From JANQPA01 sp964548175 (lineage in GTDB: Bacteria; Bacteroidota; Bacteroidia; Chitinophagales; Saprospiraceae): 64,000 bases of DNA. The position numbers were made by a program, and so were the translations under genes. The stretch is from the NCBI GenBank assembly GCA_964548175.1, contig CAZJQS010000001.1:186001-250000 (forward strand). The letters are read 5' to 3'. The notes beneath the pieces were generated by a model, which did no database searches, was not told the DNA's origin, and was given only the letters and a program-made list of their open reading frames with translations. Every line of letters starts with the position of its first letter. The stretch's first letter is position 1. Shown in pieces: positions 35,888 to 44,948 of this stretch.

Positions 35888-36024
35888 AAAATTTGGGTTT
35901 GTGTAAAAGTCAGTTGCTCCTGCCGGCCAATAGGCGGCAGGTTTACTCGGCCTAGAAAATTCAAAAAAGAATTTGATTAGCGGCCTAAATAGGTACAATG
36001 ACTTTTAAACAACCCTATTTTATT
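35888..36024. repeat. 137-bp palindrome, element E
   Basis: The arms GGGTTTGTGTAAAAGTCA and TGACTTTTAAACAACCC enclose a core with AAGAATTTGATTAGCGGCC, matching the motif shared by elements B-F. The left arm holds an extra small palindrome around CTGCCGGCCAATAGGCGGCAG, similar to one in element F. It lies between the LRR gene and the next gene. Confidence 0.8.
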
Positions 36025-36072
36025 TAATATAGGTTTTTGCTTATTCTTTTGAAACCCAACAAAAAAAACAAA

Positions 36073-36423
36073 ATGATGGATAGAAGACATTTTATCACTA
36101 CAACCGGCATGGCAGGTTCCGCCGCCTTCATAGGCGCCGATATTCTTGGCAGGGCAGGCATTCAGTCGCTTCAGGCGAGGATGTTATTAGAGCCTGCTGA
36201 GTATAAGCTTTTTCAGTCTTTCGTTTCCTCTTATGAGGCGTCTTTGAAAGAACTTGATTTTTGCCCTCGCAACATAAGAAACCTTTATTCAATCACCGAA
36301 GTGACTAGTCGTAAATTCAAAGACGGTGACTATGAGGTTAAGCTGAAGAATGTAAATAACGATCTTATCGTTTTGATAAAAAAAGGAACCGTAGAAGCGG
36401 TCAAGATCCTGCGAGCAGTTTAG
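36073..36423 (+). CDS. Small Tat-type secreted protein of unknown function
   Basis: A 116-residue protein starting MMDRRHFITTTGMAGSAA, a twin-arginine leader with a hydrophobic region that ends near residue 35. The mature part is only about 80 residues, with LEPAEYKLFQSFVSSYEASL and the single Cys in LDFCPRN. I do not recognise its family. Such short Tat substrates are unusual, so it may travel with a partner. Its end overlaps the convergent aldehyde dehydrogenase stop by four bases. Confidence 0.55.
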   Translation: MMDRRHFITTTGMAGSAAFIGADILGRAGIQSLQARMLLEPAEYKLFQSFVSSYEASLKELDFCPRNIRNLYSITEVTSRKFKDGDYEVKLKNVNNDLIVLIKKGTVEAVKILRAV

Positions 36424-37871
36424 TATTTAATGCAGACATTTTTTGTCTGGGAAAAAAAATCGAGGGAGGCGATACCTCCTTCTTTTTCCTGCCCGGACAT
36501 TCGGTGTCCACCGAAAGGGGCTCTAAGATCCTGAACCATCCAGCCATTGATCCAGACCACCCCGGTTTTGAGTTGGTTGGCGATTCGTGTGGCCTTTGAA
36601 ATATCCTTTGACCAAACCGAGGCTGCCAGGCCGTAATTCGTTCCATTAGCGAATTTAATTGCTTCTGATTCGCTGGAAAATGGAGCGATACTGACAACAG
36701 GGCCGAAGATTTCTTCCTGGTTGGTCCTGCAAGCCAGCGGAAGTCCTTCGATTATGGCCGGTTTAAAGAAGTATCCTCCTTCCAGTTCGCCTTGAAGTTC
36801 TATTTTTTTGCCGCCGAATAAGACTGTACCCCCCTCTTTTTGCGCCAGCTGTACATACGTTTCTACCCTTTCCATTTGTTCTTTTGAGATCAGGGCGCCA
36901 AGGTCGGTAATCGATGAAAAGGGGTCGCCTATTTTCAAAAAAGATGTCCTTTTGATCAGTTCGGCCTTGAATTTTTCATACAGGCTTTCCTCTATATAGA
37001 TGCGGGAGCAGGCATAATGGTGTTGGCCGTTATTGGAAAAAGAAGATCGAAGGGTATTGATCATCATCTGATCGAAATCACAATCCGCAAAAATGACATT
37101 GGGATTTTTGCCGCCCATTTCCAAATGAAGCTTTTTTACTTTCAATACTCCTGATTGCAGGATTTGCCGGCCTTTTTCTAAGGCTCCCGTAAAAGATACG
37201 GCTTCAATTTTGGGATGCTGGGCAATGGCTGGATCCAGTACTTCATCCTTTCCGAAAAGAATATTGAGCACCCCGGCTGGAATCTGGGCTTCTATACAAG
37301 CTTTGGCCAGCAGGTAGCTGGTCACGGGGGTTAGTGCAGAAGTTTTCGCGATGACACAGTTTCCGCAGGCCAGGGCAGGTGCAATTTTCCAGCTGAGCTG
37401 ATACAAGGGCAGGTTCCAGGGAGAAATGCAGCCCACTATTCCAACAGGCTGGCGGAGGGTATAACTGGTGGCTTCATTCTGCAGGTGGTAAGCTTCATTG
37501 CCATAATGCAAGATGGAGGATGCAAAAAAGCGGAAATGACTATGCGCTCTTGGGATATCCACGCTCAAAGACATGCTGAGGGGTTTACCTGTGTCGATGG
37601 TCTCTGCCCGGGCAAAAGCCTCACTATTCTGCTCGATAATGTCCGCCAACCGCATCAAAATGCGAAAACGCTTCTGTGGATCCATAGCCGCCCAGGCAGG
37701 AAACGCCCTTTCGGCAGCTTCAATAGCCCTTTGCAGATCTTCTTCATTGGAATCGGGAAAAAAAGAATAAGGTTTTCCTGTGGCAGGATTCATGTTTTCA
37801 AGGTAATCTCCGGAGGTGGAAGGGGACAGATTACCGTCAATATAATTCTTTAGGTACTTATCTGTTTGCAT
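36420..37871 (-). CDS. Aldehyde dehydrogenase-fold protein lacking the catalytic Cys
   Basis: A 483-residue cytosolic protein of the ALDH superfamily. FSPWNLPLYQLSW-like ISPWNLPLYQLSWK, SFTGALEKGRQI and the catalytic-Glu segment LEMGGKNPNV are present, so the NAD(P) site and the Glu are conserved. The usual catalytic Cys stands as the second residue after GQ (GQxC); here the sequence is NNGQHHYACSR, with His at that place and a Cys three residues later. The DNA at 37005-37035 reads clearly, with no frame change. The protein may be inactive as a dehydrogenase, or the displaced Cys may serve. The ATG at 37871 is chosen over an ATT four codons upstream. Confidence 0.83.
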   Translation of the reverse strand: MQTDKYLKNYIDGNLSPSTSGDYLENMNPATGKPYSFFPDSNEEDLQRAIEAAERAFPAWAAMDPQKRFRILMRLADIIEQNSEAFARAETIDTGKPLSMSLSVDIPRAHSHFRFFASSILHYGNEAYHLQNEATSYTLRQPVGIVGCISPWNLPLYQLSWKIAPALACGNCVIAKTSALTPVTSYLLAKACIEAQIPAGVLNILFGKDEVLDPAIAQHPKIEAVSFTGALEKGRQILQSGVLKVKKLHLEMGGKNPNVIFADCDFDQMMINTLRSSFSNNGQHHYACSRIYIEESLYEKFKAELIKRTSFLKIGDPFSSITDLGALISKEQMERVETYVQLAQKEGGTVLFGGKKIELQGELEGGYFFKPAIIEGLPLACRTNQEEIFGPVVSIAPFSSESEAIKFANGTNYGLAASVWSKDISKATRIANQLKTGVVWINGWMVQDLRAPFGGHRMSGQEKEGGIASLDFFSQTKNVCIKY

Positions 37872-37982
37872 GGCAATAATCACAAATTAGATGTTCTTTA
37901 TTGCTCATGAGATTACAGGCGTTAAGATAAGAAATTTAAAAATAAGAGAAATGGGGCGCCGCAAACACCCCATTTCTCTTAT

Positions 37983-39008
37983 CTACATTTGTCCATTATT
38001 TTCCCTGTACACCACGGCGGTCACCAGTTGACCCACTGCCCTCAATGTCCTTTTATCGATGATACCGATATCGTCATTGTGGGTGTGCCAGTGAGGACCG
38101 AAGCCCGTTTCTGTCTCAACCGGCTTGTGGATAATGTCGATCATAGGGATGCGGGCGATGGTATTGACGAAATAATGGTCGTCGATGACTTCCCCCGCCT
38201 GCTGGTCTACAAAATAGTTGCTATATCCCATCTGCTTGGCCAGCTTCCATACTTTTTCTACTACGGGCCTGGCAAAAGCCATGGACACACCTTCCTTTGG
38301 AAAGCGGGCGCCTTCTGCGCCAACCATGTCCAGTAAAATACCGTATTCGACGTTCTTTCGGTTCACATGTGGGTTTCTGGACCAGTGCTGGGCGCCCAGC
38401 GCCCAGGTATTTCTGCGCCTTTCCGCTTCCGCCTGACTGATCTGTTCTCCTTCCTTGGTATCCTGTCCGTAGTCTTCGGCATCGAAGAAGATGATGTCCA
38501 CACCCATGTCAATAGGGTTTTGACCAAGCTGTCGGGCAATTTCCAGCAAAACGCCTACTCCGCTGGCGCCGTCATCGGCTCCGGGAATAGGTTCCTCCCG
38601 GCGTTCGGTCGCCAGGTCCGAATCTGCGATATGCCGGGTATCCCAGTGGGCCGCCAGCAGTATCCGGGTGGTGCTTTCAGGGTTAAATTGCCCGATGATG
38701 TTGGTGGCGGGAAAAACGTCCCCGGTATATACTTCGGCCTGAAAATCCTGCTCAATAACAGTAGCTCCGAAGGAAGCTAATTTTTCAGCCAGCCACTCCT
38801 TACAAGCCTGGTGGCCAGGCATACCTAAAGCCCTTGGCCCGAAGGATAATTGTTTTTCGATATAGGCATAGGCCGAATCCCTGTCGAATGGGGGCACCGG
38901 CACGGCTTCTGTCGGAGGCTCCTGCACCTGAGTGCCCGCAGTGTCGTTATTACAGGAAAATGCAAGGAAAACAAGCGGCAGGAAGAATATAATATTTTTA
39001 ACGTTCAT
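37983..39008 (-). CDS. M28-family lipoprotein, glutaminyl cyclase-like
   Basis: A 341-residue lipoprotein with lipobox LAFSC (Cys19). Zinc-binding residues are seen in AAHWDTRH, GADDGASG, FDAEDYG and HWHTHNDD, the pattern of M28 peptidases and bacterial glutaminyl-peptide cyclotransferases. It acts outside the inner membrane on N-terminal Gln or on small peptides. Start: the ATG at 39008 gives the lipoprotein signal; a longer reading has none and overlaps thiL. It is third in the order thioredoxin-thiL-M28. Confidence 0.85.
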   Translation of the reverse strand: MNVKNIIFFLPLVFLAFSCNNDTAGTQVQEPPTEAVPVPPFDRDSAYAYIEKQLSFGPRALGMPGHQACKEWLAEKLASFGATVIEQDFQAEVYTGDVFPATNIIGQFNPESTTRILLAAHWDTRHIADSDLATERREEPIPGADDGASGVGVLLEIARQLGQNPIDMGVDIIFFDAEDYGQDTKEGEQISQAEAERRRNTWALGAQHWSRNPHVNRKNVEYGILLDMVGAEGARFPKEGVSMAFARPVVEKVWKLAKQMGYSNYFVDQQAGEVIDDHYFVNTIARIPMIDIIHKPVETETGFGPHWHTHNDDIGIIDKRTLRAVGQLVTAVVYRENNGQM

Positions 39009-39033
39009 TGTTTTTCGTTTAAAAAACCTTGTG

Positions 39034-40086
39034 CTATTGTTTATTTGGATTGAAATGCACCCAGCCCTGGGCCGGAAGATCATGAATATTTCCTCCTTTA
39101 GTGTGTAATTTGACGCCCTCGGATTTTGGAACGATCTCCCCGGCAATATAGATATCAGGAAGATACTTTACCTTATCCAAATCTTTTGGGTCAATGGTAA
39201 AAAGAAGTTCGTAATCTTCTCCGCCGCTGAGGGCGCAGGTGATGGGGTCAAGGTTGAATTTAACGGCCATCATTTGTGCTTCCGGATGAATGGGCACTCC
39301 GCTCTCTTCAATAAAAGCGCCTACGCCGGATTGTTTGCAAATATGATAAATATCAGAAGATAATCCGTCAGAAATATCGATCATAGCGGTAGGCTGAAGG
39401 TTGTTTTTGGCAAACGCCTCGATCATGTCTTTCCGGGCTTCCGGCTTCAACTGGCGTTCGATCAGGTATTTCTGGTCTTCCAAATCGGGCTTAACATCGG
39501 GATTGTCCAGGAAGATTTGCTTTTCCCTTTCCAGTAATTGCAAGCCGAGGTAAGCGGCTCCCAGGTTGCCGGTTACACAGATCAGGTCGCCTACCCTTGC
39601 TGAATTGCGGTAGGTGATCTTCTCTTTTTCAGCCTGGCCGATAGCCGTAACGCTTATGAAAAGGCCTTTTAGAGAAGAAGTCGTATCACCGCCCACCAGA
39701 TCCACTTTGTATTGCTTACAGGCGGCATAGATGCCCTCGTAAAATTCTTCGAGCGCCTCAACGGAAAAACGGTTGGAAATGGCAATAGAGACCGTGATCT
39801 GCCGGGGCGTGGCATTCATAGCATAAATGTCAGACAAATTAACGATAACCGATTTGTACCCCAGGTGTTTCAGCGGCGTATAGATCAGGTCAAAATGAAT
39901 GCCTTCCACCAATAGGTCCGTGGAAACTACGGTAGCTAAAGGCCCGTTGTCAATGACCGCGGCATCGTCTCCCACCCCTTTAATGGTCGAAGCATTATTC
40001 GGTACTGCCTTGCGCGTCAGATGATCGATCAGGCCGAACTCGCCCAGGGTCGTAACATCCGTTCTTTTCGTCTCTTTTTTAGACAT
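39034..40086 (-). CDS. thiL: Thiamine-monophosphate kinase
   Basis: A 350-residue cytosolic kinase of the PurM/AIR-synthase fold that converts thiamine phosphate to thiamine diphosphate with ATP. GEFGLIDHLTRK at about residues 16-27, GVGDDAAVI near 40, LVEGIHF, GGDTTS and SGGEDYELLFT are the ATP- and metal-binding parts of ThiL. The gene lies 12 bases after the thioredoxin-fold gene and 25 bases before the M28 gene, so they are probably one transcript. Confidence 0.95.
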   Translation of the reverse strand: MSKKETKRTDVTTLGEFGLIDHLTRKAVPNNASTIKGVGDDAAVIDNGPLATVVSTDLLVEGIHFDLIYTPLKHLGYKSVIVNLSDIYAMNATPRQITVSIAISNRFSVEALEEFYEGIYAACKQYKVDLVGGDTTSSLKGLFISVTAIGQAEKEKITYRNSARVGDLICVTGNLGAAYLGLQLLEREKQIFLDNPDVKPDLEDQKYLIERQLKPEARKDMIEAFAKNNLQPTAMIDISDGLSSDIYHICKQSGVGAFIEESGVPIHPEAQMMAVKFNLDPITCALSGGEDYELLFTIDPKDLDKVKYLPDIYIAGEIVPKSEGVKLHTKGGNIHDLPAQGWVHFNPNKQ

Positions 40087-40098
40087 GTGTTGTTTTGT

Positions 40099-41262
40099 TT
40101 ACCTGAGGTTTTGTAAAAAGCGATCCACTCTCATTTGGCCGGAAGGATCGCCGGCTGCTTTGGCCAGTGCAGCTGCTTTTTCGGCGGCCTCACGGGCTTT
40201 TGCTTCTTTGCCGTTGAAAAGGAGGATACTGGAATAGGCCAGCAGATGGTTATAATTATCGCTGCCATCGGCTGCTTTTTCCGCCAGTTTTTCCGCCATC
40301 TTTTTAGCCTCCTCATGGTTTTTGAATTGCTTGATCAGGTCGTTGGCGAGCAGAATATGAGATTCCCGGTCTTCTTTCTCGAGCGTTTTAGCGTAGGCCT
40401 TACAAGCGTCAACAAATTCCTCCGCATTCCCGGTTTCCTTGCCATATTTCATTTTTACCTCTGCTGCGAAGACCGCGCTATATTCAGGGGCGTATTTTTC
40501 GGCTTTGTCAATGGCTTCTTCCAGCAGGCGCTCGCTTCTGAATTCAATGGCCTTACCGGCGGTGGCTTCGCAAGCTTTGATGATGCGTTCGCCGACGAGT
40601 TGTTTGGTGAAAAGGGCCTCTATAGGTTTCTGGTATTGGATAAGCCATTCAAATATTCTGGAATCTGCTTCAACCGTACCTTCAAAAATAATCCTGTAGT
40701 TTTCTGTGATGGCCAGGTTCTCCTGTGCCCTCAAATAATCATTGGTGATTTTCAGGCTCGATTTTCCGGCCTGGTTTAGCGCCTTGATGTAGTTGTAGAC
40801 CAATTCCGGGCTGCGGTCTCCATTTTCATATGCTTCAGCGTACTCCCCGGAGCGGTCGACCTTACCTAAAGCGGCTTTCCCGGCCTTGATGAAGTCTTCC
40901 GACTGAAGGGCGCCACGAATCTTTTGCACTACCTCACCAGAGTAATCTATATAAAAAAGAGTGGGAAAAGCCGATACCGGGTATTTTTTTCGAAAATTCA
41001 AACCTTCCCCTTTTTCCATATCCAGCTTGACATTGATGAAGTTGGCATTGTAAAAATCGCCGACTTCCTTATCGGTAAATACATTTTTTGACATCATCTT
41101 ACACGGGCCGCACCACACCGCATATGCATCTACAAAAATGATCTTCTCTTGTTTTTTGGCTTCCGCCAAAGCTTCCGCCCAGGAGCCTTCAAAGAATTCA
41201 ATACCCTGTCCCCACATTTGGAACGTCAAAAAGCTGAAAAATAAAACGGATAATATTTTCAT
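40099..41262 (-). CDS. Exported thioredoxin-fold protein with helical C-terminus
   Basis: A 387-residue protein with a signal peptide (ending near residue 19) and a thioredoxin domain containing WCGPC (Cys51, Cys54). The rest (about 130-387) is helical, resembling TPR-like repeats with EKAAALAKAAGD at the end. It would handle disulfides or a protein partner in the periplasm. Promoter evidence is at 41279-41308. Confidence 0.82.
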   Translation of the reverse strand: MKILSVLFFSFLTFQMWGQGIEFFEGSWAEALAEAKKQEKIIFVDAYAVWCGPCKMMSKNVFTDKEVGDFYNANFINVKLDMEKGEGLNFRKKYPVSAFPTLFYIDYSGEVVQKIRGALQSEDFIKAGKAALGKVDRSGEYAEAYENGDRSPELVYNYIKALNQAGKSSLKITNDYLRAQENLAITENYRIIFEGTVEADSRIFEWLIQYQKPIEALFTKQLVGERIIKACEATAGKAIEFRSERLLEEAIDKAEKYAPEYSAVFAAEVKMKYGKETGNAEEFVDACKAYAKTLEKEDRESHILLANDLIKQFKNHEEAKKMAEKLAEKAADGSDNYNHLLAYSSILLFNGKEAKAREAAEKAAALAKAAGDPSGQMRVDRFLQNLR

Positions 41263-41278
41263 GGCTATAGATTTTCTA

Positions 41279-41308
41279 CAAAGTTAAACAAGCAAAGCCC
41301 TCTTGCAA
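41279..41308 (-). promoter_or_regulatory. Promoter upstream of the thioredoxin-thiL-M28 operon
   Basis: On the minus strand TTG (41308-41306) is followed after 19-20 bases by TAACTTTG (41286-41279), a full match to TAnnTTTG. Transcription should start about 41272, close to the ATG at 41262. Confidence 0.5.
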
Positions 41309-41412
41309 AACCTCTTTTATCTAAAAGAAACGTTAAACCCTTAATTTGTTCAGACCACCATTTAAACCCTATCACTAAAAACCAGTCAAAGTCAGCAAAA
41401 AAGAATACCATC

Positions 41413-42783
41413 ATGCAAAAGATAAACCACCTGTACTGGCGGGCGGGGTTTGGACTGAGCCCTTCCGAGTGGGAAGAGAAAAAAGACTGGCCAACAAGTA
41501 AAGCCGTCGACGAGCTCTTTCGACAAGCCCGCAAGGCTAAAGAGTTGCCTAATCCCGGGAGCTCCTTTTCCGATGACCCCCGGATGATGGATAAAAGTCA
41601 AAGAAAGGCTTTATTAGAGCAGGAACTACAAAAAGCCGGGCAGAGCAATGCCGCCTGGCTGGAACGCATGAGCCAACCCGAAGAGCCGGCCCTCCTGGAA
41701 CGAATGAGCTTGTTCTGGCACGGTCACTTCGCCTGCCGCAGCCGATCCGGACAACTAGCGGTGGGCCAGCTGAACGCCATCCGCCAGCATGCTTTGGGCA
41801 ACTTTCGCGACCTGCTGCTGGCCATCGCCCAGGACCCCTCCATGATCCGTTTTCTGAACAACCAGCAAAATAAAAAACAATCGCCCAACGAAAACTTCGC
41901 CCGCGAATTGATGGAGTTGTTCACCATCGGCAGAGGCCATTATTCCGAACAAGACATCAAAGAAGCGGCGCGAGCCTTCACAGGTTGGTCCAGTAATTTT
42001 CAGGGGGAATTCGTTTTCCGTCGCTTCCAGCACGATTATGACCAAAAAAACTTCTTTGGGAAAAAAGGGAATTTCAACGGCGATGACATCATCTATATCT
42101 TGCTGGAGCAAAAACAAACAGCCTACTTCATTGCCGATAAGATCTACCGCTACTTTGTGAACCAAACACCGGAGGAACGCATCGTACGCAACCTGGCCGA
42201 AGATTTTTATGCCTCTGATTACAACATCGGCCGGTTAATGCGTCAGATCTTCGAAAGTTCCTGGTTTTACGACCCCGGCAATATCGGGCATAAAGTCAAA
42301 TCGCCGGTGGAATTTACTGCAGGACTGATGCGCCTTTTGGGGCTTAGGTTCGGGGACCATACCGGTGTTTTGTTTGTCCAGAGAGCGTTGGGACAAATAC
42401 TCTTTAACCCGCCTAACGTAGCAGGCTGGCCGGGAGGCAAAAGCTGGATCGATAATTCCACGCTGATGCTCAGGCTGAGCATTCCAGCCTTTATCCTAAA
42501 CCAAATGAATTTTAATTTTCAGCCTAAAGCTATGGCGGAAGAGCGTGTGCAACAGCTTAACAGGCTTAAGGCGACCATCAACATGGCGCCTTTAGAGGCA
42601 GCTACCGGCAAGGTGCCCGATCAGCAGTTGTTTGACTATTTCAAAAACTATCTGCTCCTGGCCGATACTAAAACTACTTCAATGCTGTTTCGCCGGATGG
42701 TGGCCGGCGCCGACAATCGCGACGAACTCCTTCGCAGAGCACTGGTCTTTTTTACTTCTTTACCGGAGTACCAACTATGTTAA
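41413..42783 (+). CDS. DUF1800-family protein
   Basis: A 456-residue protein. HLYWRAGFGLSPSEW at the N-terminus, FWHGHFA near 100, NEAFARELMELFTIG-like NENFARELMELFTIG in the middle and NPPNVAGWPGGKSWI near 337 define DUF1800. The function is unknown; the gene nearly always stands next to DUF1501, as here. No signal peptide is apparent. It is likely expressed from the divergent region with the thioredoxin gene. Confidence 0.88.
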   Translation: MQKINHLYWRAGFGLSPSEWEEKKDWPTSKAVDELFRQARKAKELPNPGSSFSDDPRMMDKSQRKALLEQELQKAGQSNAAWLERMSQPEEPALLERMSLFWHGHFACRSRSGQLAVGQLNAIRQHALGNFRDLLLAIAQDPSMIRFLNNQQNKKQSPNENFARELMELFTIGRGHYSEQDIKEAARAFTGWSSNFQGEFVFRRFQHDYDQKNFFGKKGNFNGDDIIYILLEQKQTAYFIADKIYRYFVNQTPEERIVRNLAEDFYASDYNIGRLMRQIFESSWFYDPGNIGHKVKSPVEFTAGLMRLLGLRFGDHTGVLFVQRALGQILFNPPNVAGWPGGKSWIDNSTLMLRLSIPAFILNQMNFNFQPKAMAEERVQQLNRLKATINMAPLEAATGKVPDQQLFDYFKNYLLLADTKTTSMLFRRMVAGADNRDELLRRALVFFTSLPEYQLC

Positions 42784-42832
42784 GGCCTGAAATAGATCGC
42801 TTATTTATCCGAAAAAAAACAAGATCATCGAC

Positions 42833-44026
42833 ATGAAAAGAAGAACATTCATAAAAAATACATCTCTGGCGTCCACGGCTTTTATGGCGCCTTCCTTTTT
42901 GAAAAATTTTCAGAAGAAAAACCACTACTCCAGCCGCTCCGGTAAAATACTGGTCGTAGTTCAACTTTCAGGTGGAAACGACGGGCTGAATACCATCGTT
43001 CCCTATCAGAATGATCTTTATTACCAGAGCAGGCCGAGCCTGGGGATACCAAAAAACGAAGTGCTGAAAGTTACGGACGAGCTGGGCTTTAACCCTGCCC
43101 TGTCAGCCATGCAATCCCTTTATGACGAAGGACTGTTGAGCATCGTTAACAATGTGGGATATCCTAATCCCGACCGCTCCCATTTTCGCTCTATGGATAT
43201 CTGGCATACGGCCAGTGAGAGTGACCAATACCTGGATTCGGGCTGGATCGGACGCTACCTGGACAATAACTGCGGAGGGTGCGCCCCTTATAGCGCGCTG
43301 GAGCTGGACGACAGCCTGAGTCTTGCTCTTAAAGGTAAAAAGACCAATGGTTTTGCCATGAAAAACCCACAGCAACTTAAAAAAATGACCGATAACCGGC
43401 TGCTTCAGGCCATCGGCGGGCAGGACCATGATCATGATCACGAAGAGGTGGCGTATCTATACAAGACTTTGATCGACACACAATCTTCAGCAAATTATTT
43501 GTATGAGCGATCAAAGGTTTATACGTCAAAAATGAGCTATCCCAATACCCCTTTCGGCCGCGACCTCAAACAAACCGCCGAGCTCATCACTGCTGATACC
43601 GATACGCAGATTTACTACCTGAGCCTTAGTGGATTTGATACTCATGCCAATCAAAAGAATATGCAGGAGCGACTTCTGCAGCAATATGCGGAAGGCATGA
43701 AAGCATTTGTGGAAGACCTCCGCCAAAATAATCTATTGAATGATACTCTGATCATGACTTTCTCTGAATTTGGCCGAAGGGTAAGCCAGAATGCCAGTCA
43801 GGGCACCGATCACGGCACCGCAAATAATTTGTACCTCATGGGAGGAAACCTGAAAAAACCAGGCTTCTACAATGAGGGACCCGACCTCAGGAACCTGGAT
43901 AACGGCGATCTTATCTACAAGGTAGACTTTAGGAATGTGTACGCCACTATTTTAAACCAATGGCTGGATGCAGATGTGCCGGATGTGCTGGGAAGGCGGT
44001 TTGAGACGATGAGTTTACTGGATTAA
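42833..44026 (+). CDS. DUF1501-family protein, twin-arginine leader
   Basis: A 397-residue protein with a leader beginning KRRTFIKNTS, probably a Tat-exported protein of the alkaline phosphatase/sulfatase-like fold. LSGGNDGLNTIVPYQN at about 44-59, NPDRSHFRSMDIWHTA near 105, GFDTHANQ and SEFGRRV with GTDHGTAN near 325 are DUF1501 motifs and include likely metal ligands. Its last codons (SLLD-stop) lie in a perfect inverted repeat that is shared with the convergent lysozyme gene. Confidence 0.9.
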   Translation: MKRRTFIKNTSLASTAFMAPSFLKNFQKKNHYSSRSGKILVVVQLSGGNDGLNTIVPYQNDLYYQSRPSLGIPKNEVLKVTDELGFNPALSAMQSLYDEGLLSIVNNVGYPNPDRSHFRSMDIWHTASESDQYLDSGWIGRYLDNNCGGCAPYSALELDDSLSLALKGKKTNGFAMKNPQQLKKMTDNRLLQAIGGQDHDHDHEEVAYLYKTLIDTQSSANYLYERSKVYTSKMSYPNTPFGRDLKQTAELITADTDTQIYYLSLSGFDTHANQKNMQERLLQQYAEGMKAFVEDLRQNNLLNDTLIMTFSEFGRRVSQNASQGTDHGTANNLYLMGGNLKKPGFYNEGPDLRNLDNGDLIYKVDFRNVYATILNQWLDADVPDVLGRRFETMSLLD

Positions 44027-44076
44027 ATGAAGAAGGGCGCTTCAGGCGCCCTTCTTCATTTAATCCAGTAAACTCA
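44010..44076. terminator. 31-base inverted repeat spanning the ends of two convergent genes
   Basis: Arms at 44010-44040 and 44046-44076 are exact complements with a 5-base loop (TTCAG). The inner stem is AAGAAGGGCGC/GCGCCCTTCTT. Each arm includes the last codons AGT TTA CTG GAT TAA of its gene, so both proteins end in SLLD. It should act as a bidirectional terminator. Confidence 0.9.
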
Positions 44077-44767
44077 GTATTGGCTTTGGCGCCAGGCCCA
44101 TATCCTGGAGCTGAAATTTGTTTCCATAAAACACATTAAAATCAACAGGGCCCTTGATGCCGTTGATCCTTCCGCGGTTACCGTACTGCCAGAATACCCA
44201 GTCCCTCTGGTCCTGGAGGTCCGGTTTGCGATAGTTATAGCGGGCAATCCAAAGTGGATATTCGTCAAAATGGCCGGCCAGATGTTCGTTGTAAAACTTC
44301 AGGTTGGTATAAATGATCGGGCGGATCTCGTAGTGCAATTCGATCATATAAAGCCAGGTCCGCATCTGAGTGATCAGGTTGATCCTGTCGGTTCCGTCCA
44401 GCACTTCTACGTCTAATACGGGAGGCAGGTCTCCGATTTTCATATCAACGAGGCGGATAAAATTCATGGCCTGCTCCTCGGCGGGAGTTCTGGGTCTGAA
44501 AAAATGATAGGCACCCCTCTTGATTCCGACACGCTTCATTTCTTTCCAGTTGATGGCAAAAAGGCTATCCCGATGAGTAGACCCTTCTGTAGCTTTAACA
44601 AAGGCAAAGGTAACGGCCTCCTGAGCGACGGAATCCCATTCAATCTTTTGCTGATGGTGGGATACGTCTATTCCATGTACCTTAAAGCCTTCCATCCTAA
44701 TGGTTTCGCGTTCACAGGATTGGAAAAGTGCCAGCAATAAAGCTAAACTTATTAGTAAACGGTTCAT
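44060..44767 (-). CDS. GH25-family lysozyme lipoprotein
   Basis: A 235-residue lipoprotein with lipobox LFQSC (Cys18). GIDVSHHQ near 33-40, FAFVKATEG near 55, GAYHFFRP near 84 and VLDVEVLDG near 115 (catalytic Asp and Glu) are GH25 muramidase motifs. It hydrolyses peptidoglycan. The protein ends SLLD in the repeat shared with the DUF1501 gene. Confidence 0.92.
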   Translation of the reverse strand: MNRLLISLALLLALFQSCERETIRMEGFKVHGIDVSHHQQKIEWDSVAQEAVTFAFVKATEGSTHRDSLFAINWKEMKRVGIKRGAYHFFRPRTPAEEQAMNFIRLVDMKIGDLPPVLDVEVLDGTDRINLITQMRTWLYMIELHYEIRPIIYTNLKFYNEHLAGHFDEYPLWIARYNYRKPDLQDQRDWVFWQYGNRGRINGIKGPVDFNVFYGNKFQLQDMGLAPKPILSLLD

Positions 44768-44948
44768 ACTTGCTTATTACTGGATGAATATTGGGTTGAC
44801 ATATTTTATTTCCTAATTTCAATAATACTAAAAAATTATCATCTTGAAAATATCAGTTTAAATTTTAATATTTTTCTAACGTCATTTTGTTTGACTATGC
44901 GTCCTGTCCATTAATTTTACGTTTTTCGTTAAAAAAAGATGCCTTATT

